In this document: positions 1 to 7,057 of the stretch, one piece after another
Numbering within the stretch: position 1 is the first letter of the stretch
How the letters are laid out: every line of letters begins with the position of its first letter
NCBI GenBank assembly: GCA_045805565.1
Contig: JBJMKZ010000003.1
Span: 1 to 15,962, forward strand
Length of the DNA: 15,962 nucleotides
Direction of reading: 5' to 3'
Source of the DNA: DATAEY01 sp045805565
GTDB lineage: Bacteria; Actinomycetota; Thermoleophilia; Solirubrobacterales; Solirubrobacteraceae
The notes under the pieces: generated by a model
Databases searched by the model: none
Seen by the model: the letters and a program-made list of their open reading frames with translations, nothing else
Told to the model about the DNA's origin: nothing
Made by a program: the position numbers and the translations under genes

Positions 1-347
1 ACGTCGGGCTCCGCCGCGTCGAAGATCCGCTCCAGCGCCACGAAGTGCCGGACCGTGCGCTCGATGCAGTAGCGCTCCGAACGCCCCTTCAGCGGCCAGT
101 CGGTGCGGTAGACGTCGCGCAGCGAGGGGGTGTCGTACGTCCGCTCGATCCGGACCGCCTCGGCGTCGACGTCGAGCGGCCCCAGACGCGCCATCTCATC
201 GGGCAGGCAGTGCCCACCCAGCCGCCGCGCCGAGCGCCGCGAGTAGGCGACGTGAGCGACCTCGTGGCTGCGGCGCTCGAGCTCACGCCCGACCCGGCCG
301 TAGAAATCGCTCTCGTCGAACTGGAGGGTGCAGAAGAGGAACCGCAT
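1..347 (-). CDS. Probable surface-polysaccharide/glycosyltransferase protein, N-terminal part (runs off the window)
   Basis: Reading from the ATG at 347-345, 115 codons stay open to the window edge, so the C-terminal part is missing. The protein opens with MRFLFCTLQF followed by DFYGRVGRELERRSHEV. That is a short hydrophobic beta strand, a helix and 'GHEV-like' spacing, as seen at the start of many GT-B glycosyltransferases and capsule proteins. The segment after it is rich in charged and aromatic residues (YDTPSLRDVY, DWPLKGRSERYC). No signal peptide or membrane segment is visible. It lies 53 bp downstream of the glycosyltransferase ending at 401 on the same strand, so it is probably the last visible gene of that operon. 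An AAGG three bases before the ATG is a weak ribosome site. No catalytic motif falls in the visible part, so the function rests on the N-terminal pattern and the neighbours. The reading frame is more certain than the role. Confidence 0.6.
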   Translation of the reverse strand, partial: MRFLFCTLQFDESDFYGRVGRELERRSHEVAHVAYSRRSARRLGGHCLPDEMARLGPLDVDAEAVRIERTYDTPSLRDVYRTDWPLKGRSERYCIERTVRHFVALERIFDAAEPD

Positions 348-400
348 GGACCTTCAGTCGTCAGACCGCTCGGCGGACCGGCCACCGTGCCGAAGGGGGC

Positions 401-1582
401 TCATGATCCTCGGATCATCCGGGAGGCGTTGACGCGGGCGCGGGTCAGGGGTCGCGACTCCAGGGCGCTCACCCGGGCGGCGAGCCGGTCACGCTCGCGC
501 TCGAGCCGCCGGGCGCGCCTGCGCAGCTCGCGCAGCTGGGCCTTCAGCTGCTTGAGCCGCTGGTTGCGCTTGCCACGCCGACGTGTCTCGAGCTCCTCCC
601 CGCGCGCCAGCGCCGACATCACATCGAGCCTGATGGCGGCCAGTTCGGACTCGACGTCCTGCTCGGGAGGCGCCAGTGCCGGCCCGGCGCCCGCCAGCGG
701 GTCGGGACAGCCGGCCAGGAAGTCCCGCAGGCCATGGTCCACCACCAGGGTGCCTTCGCGCAGCCTCGCCTCCACCTGCGCGTCGTCGAGGACCAGTCCC
801 GCGTAGAGCTCGGGCAGACGTCCCTCCTCGTACAGCCGGCGAAGCTCCCGTCGCCGGGGAGTCTCGTCATTGCCGCCGAACAGGTTGACCTCCACCCGTC
901 GGCGGTACTGCTCGAAGGAGCGCAGCGGGAAGTGCAGGATGCGCGCCGGCCACATCGGCGCGGGCACGAGCGCCGGCTGGTCGGAGTCCGACTGCGCCGA
1001 CACCGCGCGCAGGACCGCGCGACCGGGCGGACGCGGTGGCGCCGTCCCGTCTGACGGCTTGGGCCTCAGGCGCGCCCGGTGGTGGCCGTGTCCGATCCGC
1101 ACGTCGGCGCTGGCGCGATGCGCCACCTTGGGCCGCAGTCGCGAGCGGACTTCGCGGACCACCAGCCGTTCCGCGAACGAGCCGGGGCCGTCGGGCCGTC
1201 CCACGAACTCCGGCCGCGGCGCGAGCACGCTGCCGTAAGGCTCGGGAATGGCCGCGAAGACGTCCTTGAGGTTGCCCCCCACCGGCCACCAGAACTCGTC
1301 GGCGTCGGCGTGGAGGACCCAGTCGCCGCCGAACTCGGTCGCCGCCATCCGCGCCATGCGCGTCACCCAGTTGCGGGCCTGGTGGTCGAACTCCCGGGCC
1401 GGCTCCTCGATCAGGTGAAGCAGCCCCGCCTGCTGGTAGGCGCGCAGGATGTCTGGCGTGCGGTCGACCGAACCGTTGTCGGTCACGACGAAGAAGTCCA
1501 CGCCCTGGGCGACGTGATAACGAAGGTTGGACTCGATGACGTCCTCCTCGTCGCGGACCTTGAGGGTCATCACGAGCCTCAT
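401..1582 (-). CDS. Family-2 glycosyltransferase (Glyco_tranf_2_4 type), paralogue A, with coiled-coil tail
   Basis: A 393-residue protein that probably transfers a sugar from a nucleotide donor during surface-glycan synthesis in the cytoplasm. The N-terminus MRLVMTLKVRDEEDVIESNL, then TDNGSVDRT (34-42) and the metal-binding HADADEFWWP (91-100, D93 and D95), fits the GT-A family known as Glyco_tranf_2_4. A later ILHFPLRSFEQY is also typical of that family. From about residue 311 the chain becomes a long, strongly charged helix with heptad-spaced leucines (LKQLKAQLRELRR), a likely coiled coil, ending in an Arg-rich tail. The frame stays open for 203 codons upstream. I chose 1582 because its N-terminus aligns exactly with the two paralogues, and the start overlaps the upstream stop as ATGA with a good GGGAGG ten bases before it. 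Donor and acceptor cannot be read from the sequence. Confidence 0.9.
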   Translation of the reverse strand: MRLVMTLKVRDEEDVIESNLRYHVAQGVDFFVVTDNGSVDRTPDILRAYQQAGLLHLIEEPAREFDHQARNWVTRMARMAATEFGGDWVLHADADEFWWPVGGNLKDVFAAIPEPYGSVLAPRPEFVGRPDGPGSFAERLVVREVRSRLRPKVAHRASADVRIGHGHHRARLRPKPSDGTAPPRPPGRAVLRAVSAQSDSDQPALVPAPMWPARILHFPLRSFEQYRRRVEVNLFGGNDETPRRRELRRLYEEGRLPELYAGLVLDDAQVEARLREGTLVVDHGLRDFLAGCPDPLAGAGPALAPPEQDVESELAAIRLDVMSALARGEELETRRRGKRNQRLKQLKAQLRELRRRARRLERERDRLAARVSALESRPLTRARVNASRMIRGS

Positions 1583-2799
1583 CGCCCCTCGTCCTCCCGG
1601 TGGCGCAGCCGCGCCAGCGGCTGGGCGACCACCCCGGCGAGCCGGCGCCAGGGCGAGGACCGCGCCGCCGCCAGCCGGCGCTTCAGCCGCCGGTTGTCCC
1701 GCTTGACCTGGTCGAGGCGCTCTCGCGTGCGCGCCAGCCGCCGCGCCGAGCTGGTGGCGCGGGCGCGATGGCGGGTGCGCTGGCGCTGGCGGGCGGCGTT
1801 GGTCCGGGCGCCTGCCTCCATCATCTCCAGCTCGAGCCTCGCCAGCTCGCGCTCGCGGCGCTCGGCCGGGATCGCGCGCGCGAGGCCCGCCGCGTACTGG
1901 CGCGCGGCTGCGATCCCGCCCTCGGCGAGCGGATCGGGGCAGCCGGCCAGGAAATCCCGCAGGGAGTGATCCTCGACGAAGCGGCCGTCTCGAAGGCCCG
2001 TCTGCACCTGCTCCTCGTCGGGGACCAGCGCCTCCCAGCGCTCGAGCAGACGGTCCTCGGCACGCTGGCGCCGCAGCTCCCGGACCGACGCGCTGTCGGG
2101 AAAGCTCTCGTCGATCGCGTACTGGTCCATGCGACGCAGGAAGTGGCCCGACGAACGGTGCGGGAAGTGCAGGATCCGCACGGGCCACCACGGCGCGGGG
2201 ACGAATCGCAGCGACCGCGCCGGGCCCGAGTACGGATCCGTGGCCAGCCGTCCGGGTGGCCGCACCTCGTCCTCGTCGGAGGCGCCGCCGACGTGATGGC
2301 CGCCGCCCGAGACGACTACGTCCGGCGCCGCCCGGTGGGCCATCTTGGGACGCAGGCGCGAACGGGCCTCCCGGATCACCAACCGCTCGTAGAACGGGCC
2401 CGGGCCGTCAGGCCGCGGGACGAACTCCGGGCGCGGTGCGAACAGGACGCCGTAGGGCTCGCGAACCGCGGCGAAGACGTCGCGCAGCGTCCCGATGACG
2501 GGCCACCAGAACTCGTCGGCGTCGGTGTGGATCACCCAGTCGGCGGCGAACTCGCTGGCCGCCAGGCGTGCCATCTGCGACACCCACTCTCCGTGCATCG
2601 CGAAGTAGTCGGGGCTGTCGTCGTCCAGCAGGTGCATCAAGCCGGCGCGCTGATAGGCGGCGATGATCTCGGGGGTGCGGTCCACCGAGCCGTTGTCGGT
2701 CACGATGAAGAAGTCGATCCCCTGCGCCATGTGGTAGCGCAGGTTGGCTTCCAGTACGTCCTCCTCGTCGCGCACCTTGAGGGTCATCACGAGCTTCAT
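1579..2799 (-). CDS. Family-2 glycosyltransferase (Glyco_tranf_2_4 type), paralogue B
   Basis: A 406-residue close relative of the next gene downstream: about 67 of the first 100 residues match it in an ungapped count. It carries the same landmarks at the same positions: MKLVMTLKVRDEEDV, TDNGSVDRT (34-42) and the DxD block HTDADEFWWP (91-100). Further on are APRPEFVPRPDGPG, RILHFPHRSSGHFLRR and LRDFLAGCPDPL. The C-terminal ~95 residues are Arg-rich and helical, with a possible coiled coil (LARTRERLDQVKRDNRRLKR), but differ in sequence from the tail of paralogue A. It is the first gene of the minus-strand operon and its stop overlaps the next ATG by four bases. No clear Shine-Dalgarno precedes the ATG. 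Expected to be a cytoplasmic or membrane-associated glycosyltransferase; its sugar specificity is unknown. The tandem arrangement suggests local duplication. Confidence 0.9.
   Translation of the reverse strand: MKLVMTLKVRDEEDVLEANLRYHMAQGIDFFIVTDNGSVDRTPEIIAAYQRAGLMHLLDDDSPDYFAMHGEWVSQMARLAASEFAADWVIHTDADEFWWPVIGTLRDVFAAVREPYGVLFAPRPEFVPRPDGPGPFYERLVIREARSRLRPKMAHRAAPDVVVSGGGHHVGGASDEDEVRPPGRLATDPYSGPARSLRFVPAPWWPVRILHFPHRSSGHFLRRMDQYAIDESFPDSASVRELRRQRAEDRLLERWEALVPDEEQVQTGLRDGRFVEDHSLRDFLAGCPDPLAEGGIAAARQYAAGLARAIPAERRERELARLELEMMEAGARTNAARQRQRTRHRARATSSARRLARTRERLDQVKRDNRRLKRRLAAARSSPWRRLAGVVAQPLARLRHREDEGR
1593..1598 (-). promoter_or_regulatory. Ribosome binding site for paralogue A
   Basis: GGGAGG on the minus strand lies 10 bases before the ATG at 1582, inside the 3' end of the upstream paralogue. 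It supports the short start over the much longer open frame, and supports translational coupling through the ATGA overlap. Confidence 0.6.
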
Positions 2800-2914
2800 T
2801 GCAACCGTTTGGGATCGGGGGGGCCGAGCGGTACGGCGAAGAGGCCCAGACGGGCTCCCGGGTGATCAGCCGAGCCGCAAGCGCATCGGCGCAGCACTAT
2901 GGCAGACCGCGGTG

Positions 2915-2920
2915 ATCGTA
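2915..2920 (-). promoter_or_regulatory. Possible -10 element for the minus-strand glycosyltransferase operon
   Basis: TACGAT on the minus strand, about 115 bases before the ATG at 2799, is the nearest upstream TANNNT match I found in the 260-bp divergent gap. No convincing -35 accompanies it, and the implied leader of roughly 110 bases has no recognisable structure. Weak candidate. Confidence 0.2.
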
Positions 2921-2965
2921 GACCGAGCACCGCCTGACGCGGCCCGAGACGGATGACCGCGACGC

Positions 2966-2971
2966 TACCCT
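2966..2971 (+). promoter_or_regulatory. Possible -10 element for the GT-B-like gene
   Basis: TACCCT in the context GACGCTACCCTTG lies about 88 bases before the ATG at 3060, in the divergent gap 2800-3059. It resembles the other TANNNT hexamers in this window. No good -35 is seen. Nothing else was recognised in this gap. Confidence 0.3.
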
Positions 2972-3059
2972 TGTGCGGCGCCCGAGGCGAGCCAGGCCGC
3001 GGTGCCCACCCTGCCAGCCGGGTGCCTTGCGCCGCCCGCTCAAGAACGTGGCGTCCGCC

Positions 3060-4826
3060 ATGCGCATACTCTTCGTCTTCCACAAGCCCTCGTTCGTCCG
3101 CTACTTCGAGTCGCTGATCGACAAGCTGGGCGCGCAAGGACACCGGGTCCACATCGCGGTCAGGCCCGTCTCGCGCCGCGAGACCACCCGTCGGCGCAAG
3201 CCCGGTCCCGAGCTGCTGCGGCGCATCGACGAACGCAGCTACGACCTGATCGATCGCCTGTGCGCCGAGCACGCGACGATCACGCGGGGGCCGGCCCCGG
3301 TGCGGCAGGATCGCTGGAGCTCGCTGACCGTCGCGCTGCGCCGCTCGATCGACTACCTGCGCTACATGTCGCCGGTCTACGCGGATGCGCCCAAGCTGCG
3401 CGCACGCGCGGCGCGCCATACGCCCGAGCTGTTCGTCCGCCTGACCGGGCCGCGGGCGCTGCGGGCGCCGGCCGTCGTCCGGGCGCTGGACCGGCTGCTG
3501 CGCCGGCTGGACACCGCGATCCCGCCCAGCCCGCGGGTCGATGAGTTCATCCGCTCCCAGAGCCCGGACCTCATGCTGATCACCCCGCTCATGTTCGAGC
3601 CCTGGCAGGCCGACTACATCCGCTGCGCTCGAGCGCGGGGCGTGAGGACCGGGTTGTGCGTCGCCTCCTGGGACAACCTCACCAACAAGGGGCTGATCCA
3701 GACTCCTCCCGACCGCATCTATGTTTGGAACGACGATCAACGCCGCGAGGCCGTGGAGCTGCACGGGGTGCCCGGGCAGCGCGTGGTCGCAACGGGAGCC
3801 CAGTGCTTCGACCAGTGGTTCGAGTGGGCGCCGTCGACCACGTCGGAGGAGTTTCGCCGGCGACTCGGCTTCCCGTCGGACGGGGCGATGCTGCTCTACG
3901 TCTGCTCCTACAGCTTCATCGCCCCCGAGGAGCCCGAGTTCGTCGAGCGCTGGCTCACCGCGCTGCGCGGCCACCCCGACGAGCGCCTGCGCCACGCCAG
4001 CGTTCTGATCCGCCCCCACCCCAAGAGCGAGGTGCGCTGGGACGAGAGCCCGCTCGGCGAGTGGTCGGGCGTACAGATCTGGCCGCCCGCCGGCGCGCTT
4101 CCCACCGACGAGGAGTCCAAGTCCTCCTACTTCGACTCGATCTTCCACAGTGACGCCGTGGTGGGGATCAACACCAGCGCCCTGATCGAGAGCGCGATCG
4201 TCGGGCGCCCGGTGTTCACCGTGCTCGACCCCCAGTTCGAGGACACCCAGGAGGGGACCCTGCACTTCCGCTACCTGCTGCGCGACAACGGCGGGCCGCT
4301 GACCGTCGCCCACGACCTCGCGGAGCACCTCGCCCAGCTTGCCGCGGCCCTGTCCGACGAATCGCCCGACGCGCAGATCGAGCGATTCGTCCACCGCTTC
4401 GTCCGCCCCCACGGGCTCGAGACTCCCGCCCTGCCCGTCCTGGTCGAGGCGATCGGGCAGCAGCTCGCCGCGCCGGCGCCGAGCCCCGCACCGGCCCGGC
4501 TGCGCAGCGCGCTCGGTGGCGTCGTCCTGCGACCGCTGGCCGCCCTGGCGCAGCGCGGAGTCTTCGCCACCGCCGCCAAGCGACCCCAGACCGGCTGGGC
4601 GACGTCGGCCAGGCGCCGGCTGAAGCCGTTGCGCCGCCGGCTGAGGCGCACGCGCCGCGCGGGGGTCCAGGCGGCCGGTCGGCTGCGAATCGCCGCCTCC
4701 GATCGGGTCAGCGGCCGCAACGGGCACGTCGGCGCCGACGGGCGGGATCGCCGAGCGCAGCTCACGGGCGCGGGCGCCGCACGCGACGGCGCCGCTGACG
4801 ACGGCCGGTCACGGCCCGGCGCCTAG
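3060..4826 (+). CDS. GT-B-like surface-polysaccharide glycosyltransferase / CDP-glycerol transferase-like protein
   Basis: A 588-residue protein opening with MRILFVFHKPSFVRYFESLI, a Rossmann-type first strand. It then has LCVASWDNLTNKG (199-211), YVWNDDQRREAVELHGV (221-237), ASVLIRPHPKSEV (313-325) and INTSALIESAIVGRPVFTV (370-388). The RPHP element followed by a 'S-x-x-x-E-S...G-x-P-V' donor-site helix is the pattern of GT-B capsule and teichoic-acid-like transferases. The last ~110 residues form a Pro/Ala linker and a very Arg-rich tail (RRRLKPLRRRLRRTRR), perhaps for contact with membrane or partners. The frame is open 29 codons upstream. I chose 3060 because homologous-looking sequence begins there, with an in-frame GTG at 3048 as the alternative. 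It diverges from the glycosyltransferase operon and is probably part of the same glycan pathway. The exact substrate is not deducible. Confidence 0.8.
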   Translation: MRILFVFHKPSFVRYFESLIDKLGAQGHRVHIAVRPVSRRETTRRRKPGPELLRRIDERSYDLIDRLCAEHATITRGPAPVRQDRWSSLTVALRRSIDYLRYMSPVYADAPKLRARAARHTPELFVRLTGPRALRAPAVVRALDRLLRRLDTAIPPSPRVDEFIRSQSPDLMLITPLMFEPWQADYIRCARARGVRTGLCVASWDNLTNKGLIQTPPDRIYVWNDDQRREAVELHGVPGQRVVATGAQCFDQWFEWAPSTTSEEFRRRLGFPSDGAMLLYVCSYSFIAPEEPEFVERWLTALRGHPDERLRHASVLIRPHPKSEVRWDESPLGEWSGVQIWPPAGALPTDEESKSSYFDSIFHSDAVVGINTSALIESAIVGRPVFTVLDPQFEDTQEGTLHFRYLLRDNGGPLTVAHDLAEHLAQLAAALSDESPDAQIERFVHRFVRPHGLETPALPVLVEAIGQQLAAPAPSPAPARLRSALGGVVLRPLAALAQRGVFATAAKRPQTGWATSARRRLKPLRRRLRRTRRAGVQAAGRLRIAASDRVSGRNGHVGADGRDRRAQLTGAGAARDGAADDGRSRPGA

Positions 4827-4834
4827 CGACTCGC

Positions 4835-6019
4835 TCAGCGCGCCGACGAGCCGCTCGGGCGCAACCGAGCCGCGGCACGCCTCAGGCGCGACCAGATCGA
4901 CCGGTTGACGTCCGCCGCCGCGCCGTCGCCCGCCCGGCGGCGGCGCTCGAGCTCCCGCCGGCACTCGCGAAGCCGCCGGCGGGCGCGGGCACGCTGGCCG
5001 AGCAACGTGTGCTCGTTGCGCACCAGCGCCCGCATCATGTCCTCCTCCAGCGCGGCCAGCTCCGCCTCCGCGCGGGCCGGCTCGACGGCGACCGGGATCC
5101 GGGCCGGCAGCGCTGAGGACGGGGCACCACCGACCAGGGGATCGGGGCAGGCGCGCAGATAGTCGCGGAAGCTCTCGTCGCGCACCAGGCGGCCCGCGGC
5201 CAGGCCGGCTTGGACCGCCGGGTCGCCGACCAGATCCGCGTAGACCTCGGGCAGCCGACCGGCGAGGTAGGCGTCGTGCAGCTCGCGACGGCGCCCCTCG
5301 AGGTCGCCGCGCTCCTGCAGCGCGATCCGCCTGACGCGCGCCTCGTACTGGGCGTAGCTGCGCAGCGGGAAGTGCAGGATCCGGATCGGCCACCGCGGGG
5401 CCGGGACCAGCAGATCGCCGTCCTGCAGCTCCGCGCCGACCGGACGCAGCACCGGTCGCACCGCGCGGCGGGAGATCCGGTCGAAGCTCGGGCCTCCCCC
5501 TCCCCGGGTCAGCCGGTGGCTGCCGATGAAGACGTTGACGTCGTCGATCCCGCGGTGGGCGAGCTTGGGGGTGGTATGGGAGCGGGCCTCGCGGATCACC
5601 ATCCGCTCGGCGAACGAGCCGGCGCCGTCCGGGCCGGGCACGAACTCCGGTCGGGGCGCGGCCAGCGCGTCCCAGCGCTCGTCCACCGACGCGAACGCGT
5701 CGGCCAGCGTGCCGGACGCAGGCCACCAGAACTCATCGGCGTCGTTGTTGATCACCCAGTCGGCGTCGAAGTCGGTGGCGGCCAGGCGCGCCATCCGGGT
5801 GATCCACTCCGCCTGGAGCTCGTGGTAGTCGTCCGAGGGCTCCTCGATCAGGTGCAGCAGGCCCGCCCTGGCGTAGCGGTCGAGCACCTCCACCGTTGCG
5901 TCGGTGGAGCCGTTGTCGGTGGCGATGACGAAGTCCACGCCCTGCGCGAGGTGGTAGCGCAGGTTGGCCTCGATGACGTCCCCCTCGTCGCGCACGACGA
6001 GCGTCATCACGAGCCTCAT
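4835..6019 (-). CDS. Family-2 glycosyltransferase (Glyco_tranf_2_4 type), paralogue C
   Basis: A 394-residue third copy of the family, about 65 of the first 100 residues identical to paralogue A without gaps. MRLVMTLVVRDEGDVIEANL, TDNGSTDAT (34-42) and NNDADEFWWP (91-100, D93 and D95) are in register. RILHFPLRSYAQY and FRDYLRACPDPL follow. The tail starts with EAELAALEEDMMRAL, a motif also present in A and B, then an Arg-rich helix (RARRRLRECRRELERRRR). The frame extends 46 codons further upstream, but the 6019 ATG matches the paralogues exactly and lies eight bases behind TAACGT, which suggests a leaderless or near-leaderless message. It is separated from A and B by the oppositely oriented GT-B-like gene and has its own promoter region. 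The central HxH stretch of A (IGHGHH) is only partly conserved here (FIGSHR), which may reflect different substrates. Confidence 0.9.
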   Translation of the reverse strand: MRLVMTLVVRDEGDVIEANLRYHLAQGVDFVIATDNGSTDATVEVLDRYARAGLLHLIEEPSDDYHELQAEWITRMARLAATDFDADWVINNDADEFWWPASGTLADAFASVDERWDALAAPRPEFVPGPDGAGSFAERMVIREARSHTTPKLAHRGIDDVNVFIGSHRLTRGGGGPSFDRISRRAVRPVLRPVGAELQDGDLLVPAPRWPIRILHFPLRSYAQYEARVRRIALQERGDLEGRRRELHDAYLAGRLPEVYADLVGDPAVQAGLAAGRLVRDESFRDYLRACPDPLVGGAPSSALPARIPVAVEPARAEAELAALEEDMMRALVRNEHTLLGQRARARRRLRECRRELERRRRAGDGAAADVNRSIWSRLRRAAARLRPSGSSAR

Positions 6020-6027
6020 GGGCGGCC

Positions 6028-6033
6028 ACGTTA
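6028..6033 (-). promoter_or_regulatory. -10-like element directly upstream of paralogue C
   Basis: TAACGT on the minus strand, then eight bases, then the ATG at 6019. This is the TANNNT plus 6-8 bases arrangement of leaderless actinobacterial transcripts. No Shine-Dalgarno is present. It lies in the 55-bp divergent gap shared with the sulfotransferase gene. Confidence 0.5.
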
Positions 6034-6074
6034 CCGCGACCCCGCGGCGGCGTTTGCCAGACTGGCCTGGACCC

Positions 6075-6980
6075 ATGCCTCTGGCGATCCGACCGTGGCG
6101 AGCGCGCTCCGAGCCGCCGGCGCCGTTCGTGGTGGGAGTCCCCCGATCCGGGACCACGCTGCTGCGGCTGATGCTCGACGCGCACCCTCACCTGACGATT
6201 CCGCCCGAGACCCACTTCCTTCCGCAGCTGCTGCGGGCGTGCAGGTCGGGGCGTGGCACGCCCGAGCGGGTGATGGCGCTGCTCACCGCCACCAAGCGCT
6301 GGCAGGACTTCCAGCTCGAGCCGTCCCAGCTGCTGCGGCGGCTGCCGTCGGAGCGGCCAGTCGACGGCCGCGAGGCCGCTCGCGCCTTCTATGCCGCCTA
6401 CGCCGAGAGCGTCGGCAAGCCCCGCTGGGGGGACAAGACGCCGGTGTACCGCAAGAACATGCGGCCCATCCAGAAGGCTCTTCCGGAGGCCCGCTTCATC
6501 CACATCATCCGCGACGGGCGCGACGTGGCACTGTCGGTCCTGGGCCTGCTCTTCGGCCCGGACTCCGTCGGCGAGGCGGCCCGCCGCTGGAAGCGAAAGG
6601 TGCTCCGAGCCCGCGAACAGGCCTCGAGGCTGCGCCATTACCGGGAGGTGCGCTACGAGGACCTCGTCGCCGAGCCCGAGACGACGCTGCGCTCGGTGTG
6701 TGAGTACATCGAGCTGCCGTGGGACCCGGCGATGCTCGAGTACCACCGCCATGCCGCGGAGCGCATGCAGGTGATCGCCCGTCGACGCGAGCGTCAGGGC
6801 CTCGAGCCGATCCCCACCGGATACGGGCCGCGTATCCACGCCCTGACCAGCGAGCCCCCGAAGGGCGAGCGGGTCGGGCGCTGGCGCACCGAGATGAGCG
6901 CGGGCGACCGCGCCTCCTATGAGAGGGTCGCGGGGGACCTGCTCGCGCAGCTCGGCTACGAGGTCGGCGGGGGGCACTGA
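6075..6980 (+). CDS. PAPS-dependent sulfotransferase family protein
   Basis: A 301-residue protein predicted to move sulfate from PAPS to a hydroxyl or amine, probably on a glycan or glycolipid given the neighbours. The 5'-phosphosulfate loop is FVVGVPRSGTTLLRLML (18-34). WGDKTP (118-123) is the block that often carries substrate contacts. The 3'-phosphate element is FIHIIRDGRDVALSVLG (141-157), with R146 and S154. RYEDLVAEPETTLRSVCEYI-like sequence follows, also typical of the bacterial Sulfotransfer_3 group. The length fits a single-domain enzyme and no signal peptide is seen, so it should be cytoplasmic. The frame extends 37 codons upstream into the divergent gene. I chose 6075 because the upstream part is antisense to paralogue C. 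Diverges from paralogue C across 55 bp. The acceptor is unknown; tyrosyl or small-molecule acceptors cannot be excluded. Confidence 0.88.
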   Translation: MPLAIRPWRARSEPPAPFVVGVPRSGTTLLRLMLDAHPHLTIPPETHFLPQLLRACRSGRGTPERVMALLTATKRWQDFQLEPSQLLRRLPSERPVDGREAARAFYAAYAESVGKPRWGDKTPVYRKNMRPIQKALPEARFIHIIRDGRDVALSVLGLLFGPDSVGEAARRWKRKVLRAREQASRLRHYREVRYEDLVAEPETTLRSVCEYIELPWDPAMLEYHRHAAERMQVIARRRERQGLEPIPTGYGPRIHALTSEPPKGERVGRWRTEMSAGDRASYERVAGDLLAQLGYEVGGGH

Positions 6981-7017
6981 GCCGGCCGCCCGCCCGGTCG
7001 GGTCTGCTTCGACCTCC

Positions 7018-7032
7018 GCGGGCTTGCCCCGC
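7018..7032. terminator. Possible hairpin in the convergent gap
   Basis: GCGGG-CTTGC-CCCGC forms a 5-bp GC stem in the 77-bp gap between the convergent stops at 6980 and 7058. There is no T-run on either side, so it is at best a weak, Rho-independent-like signal and may be chance in GC-rich DNA. Confidence 0.2.
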
Positions 7033-7057
7033 ACCGGCTCCCTCCGACCATCGGGGG

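Noticed and set aside
1583..2191. 203-codon upstream extension of paralogue A
   Set aside because: It lies out of frame inside paralogue B, is Ala/Arg/Pro-rich, and the ATG at 1582 matches the N-termini of the other two copies and has a ribosome site.
1558..2799. Nearly identical short stretches at the 5' ends of paralogues A and B (1558-1582 and 2775-2799), and around the DADEFWWP codons in all three copies
   Set aside because: Explained by conserved protein sequence after duplication; not a separate repeat element.
2796..4727. A 643-codon minus-strand frame opposite the GT-B-like gene
   Set aside because: The plus-strand frame has recognisable GT-B motifs, whereas this one is low-complexity Arg/Gly/Asp-rich sequence typical of the antisense of a real gene.
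5210..6703. A 497-codon plus-strand frame across paralogue C and the sulfotransferase
   Set aside because: Antisense to paralogue C and out of frame with the sulfotransferase; no domain pattern.
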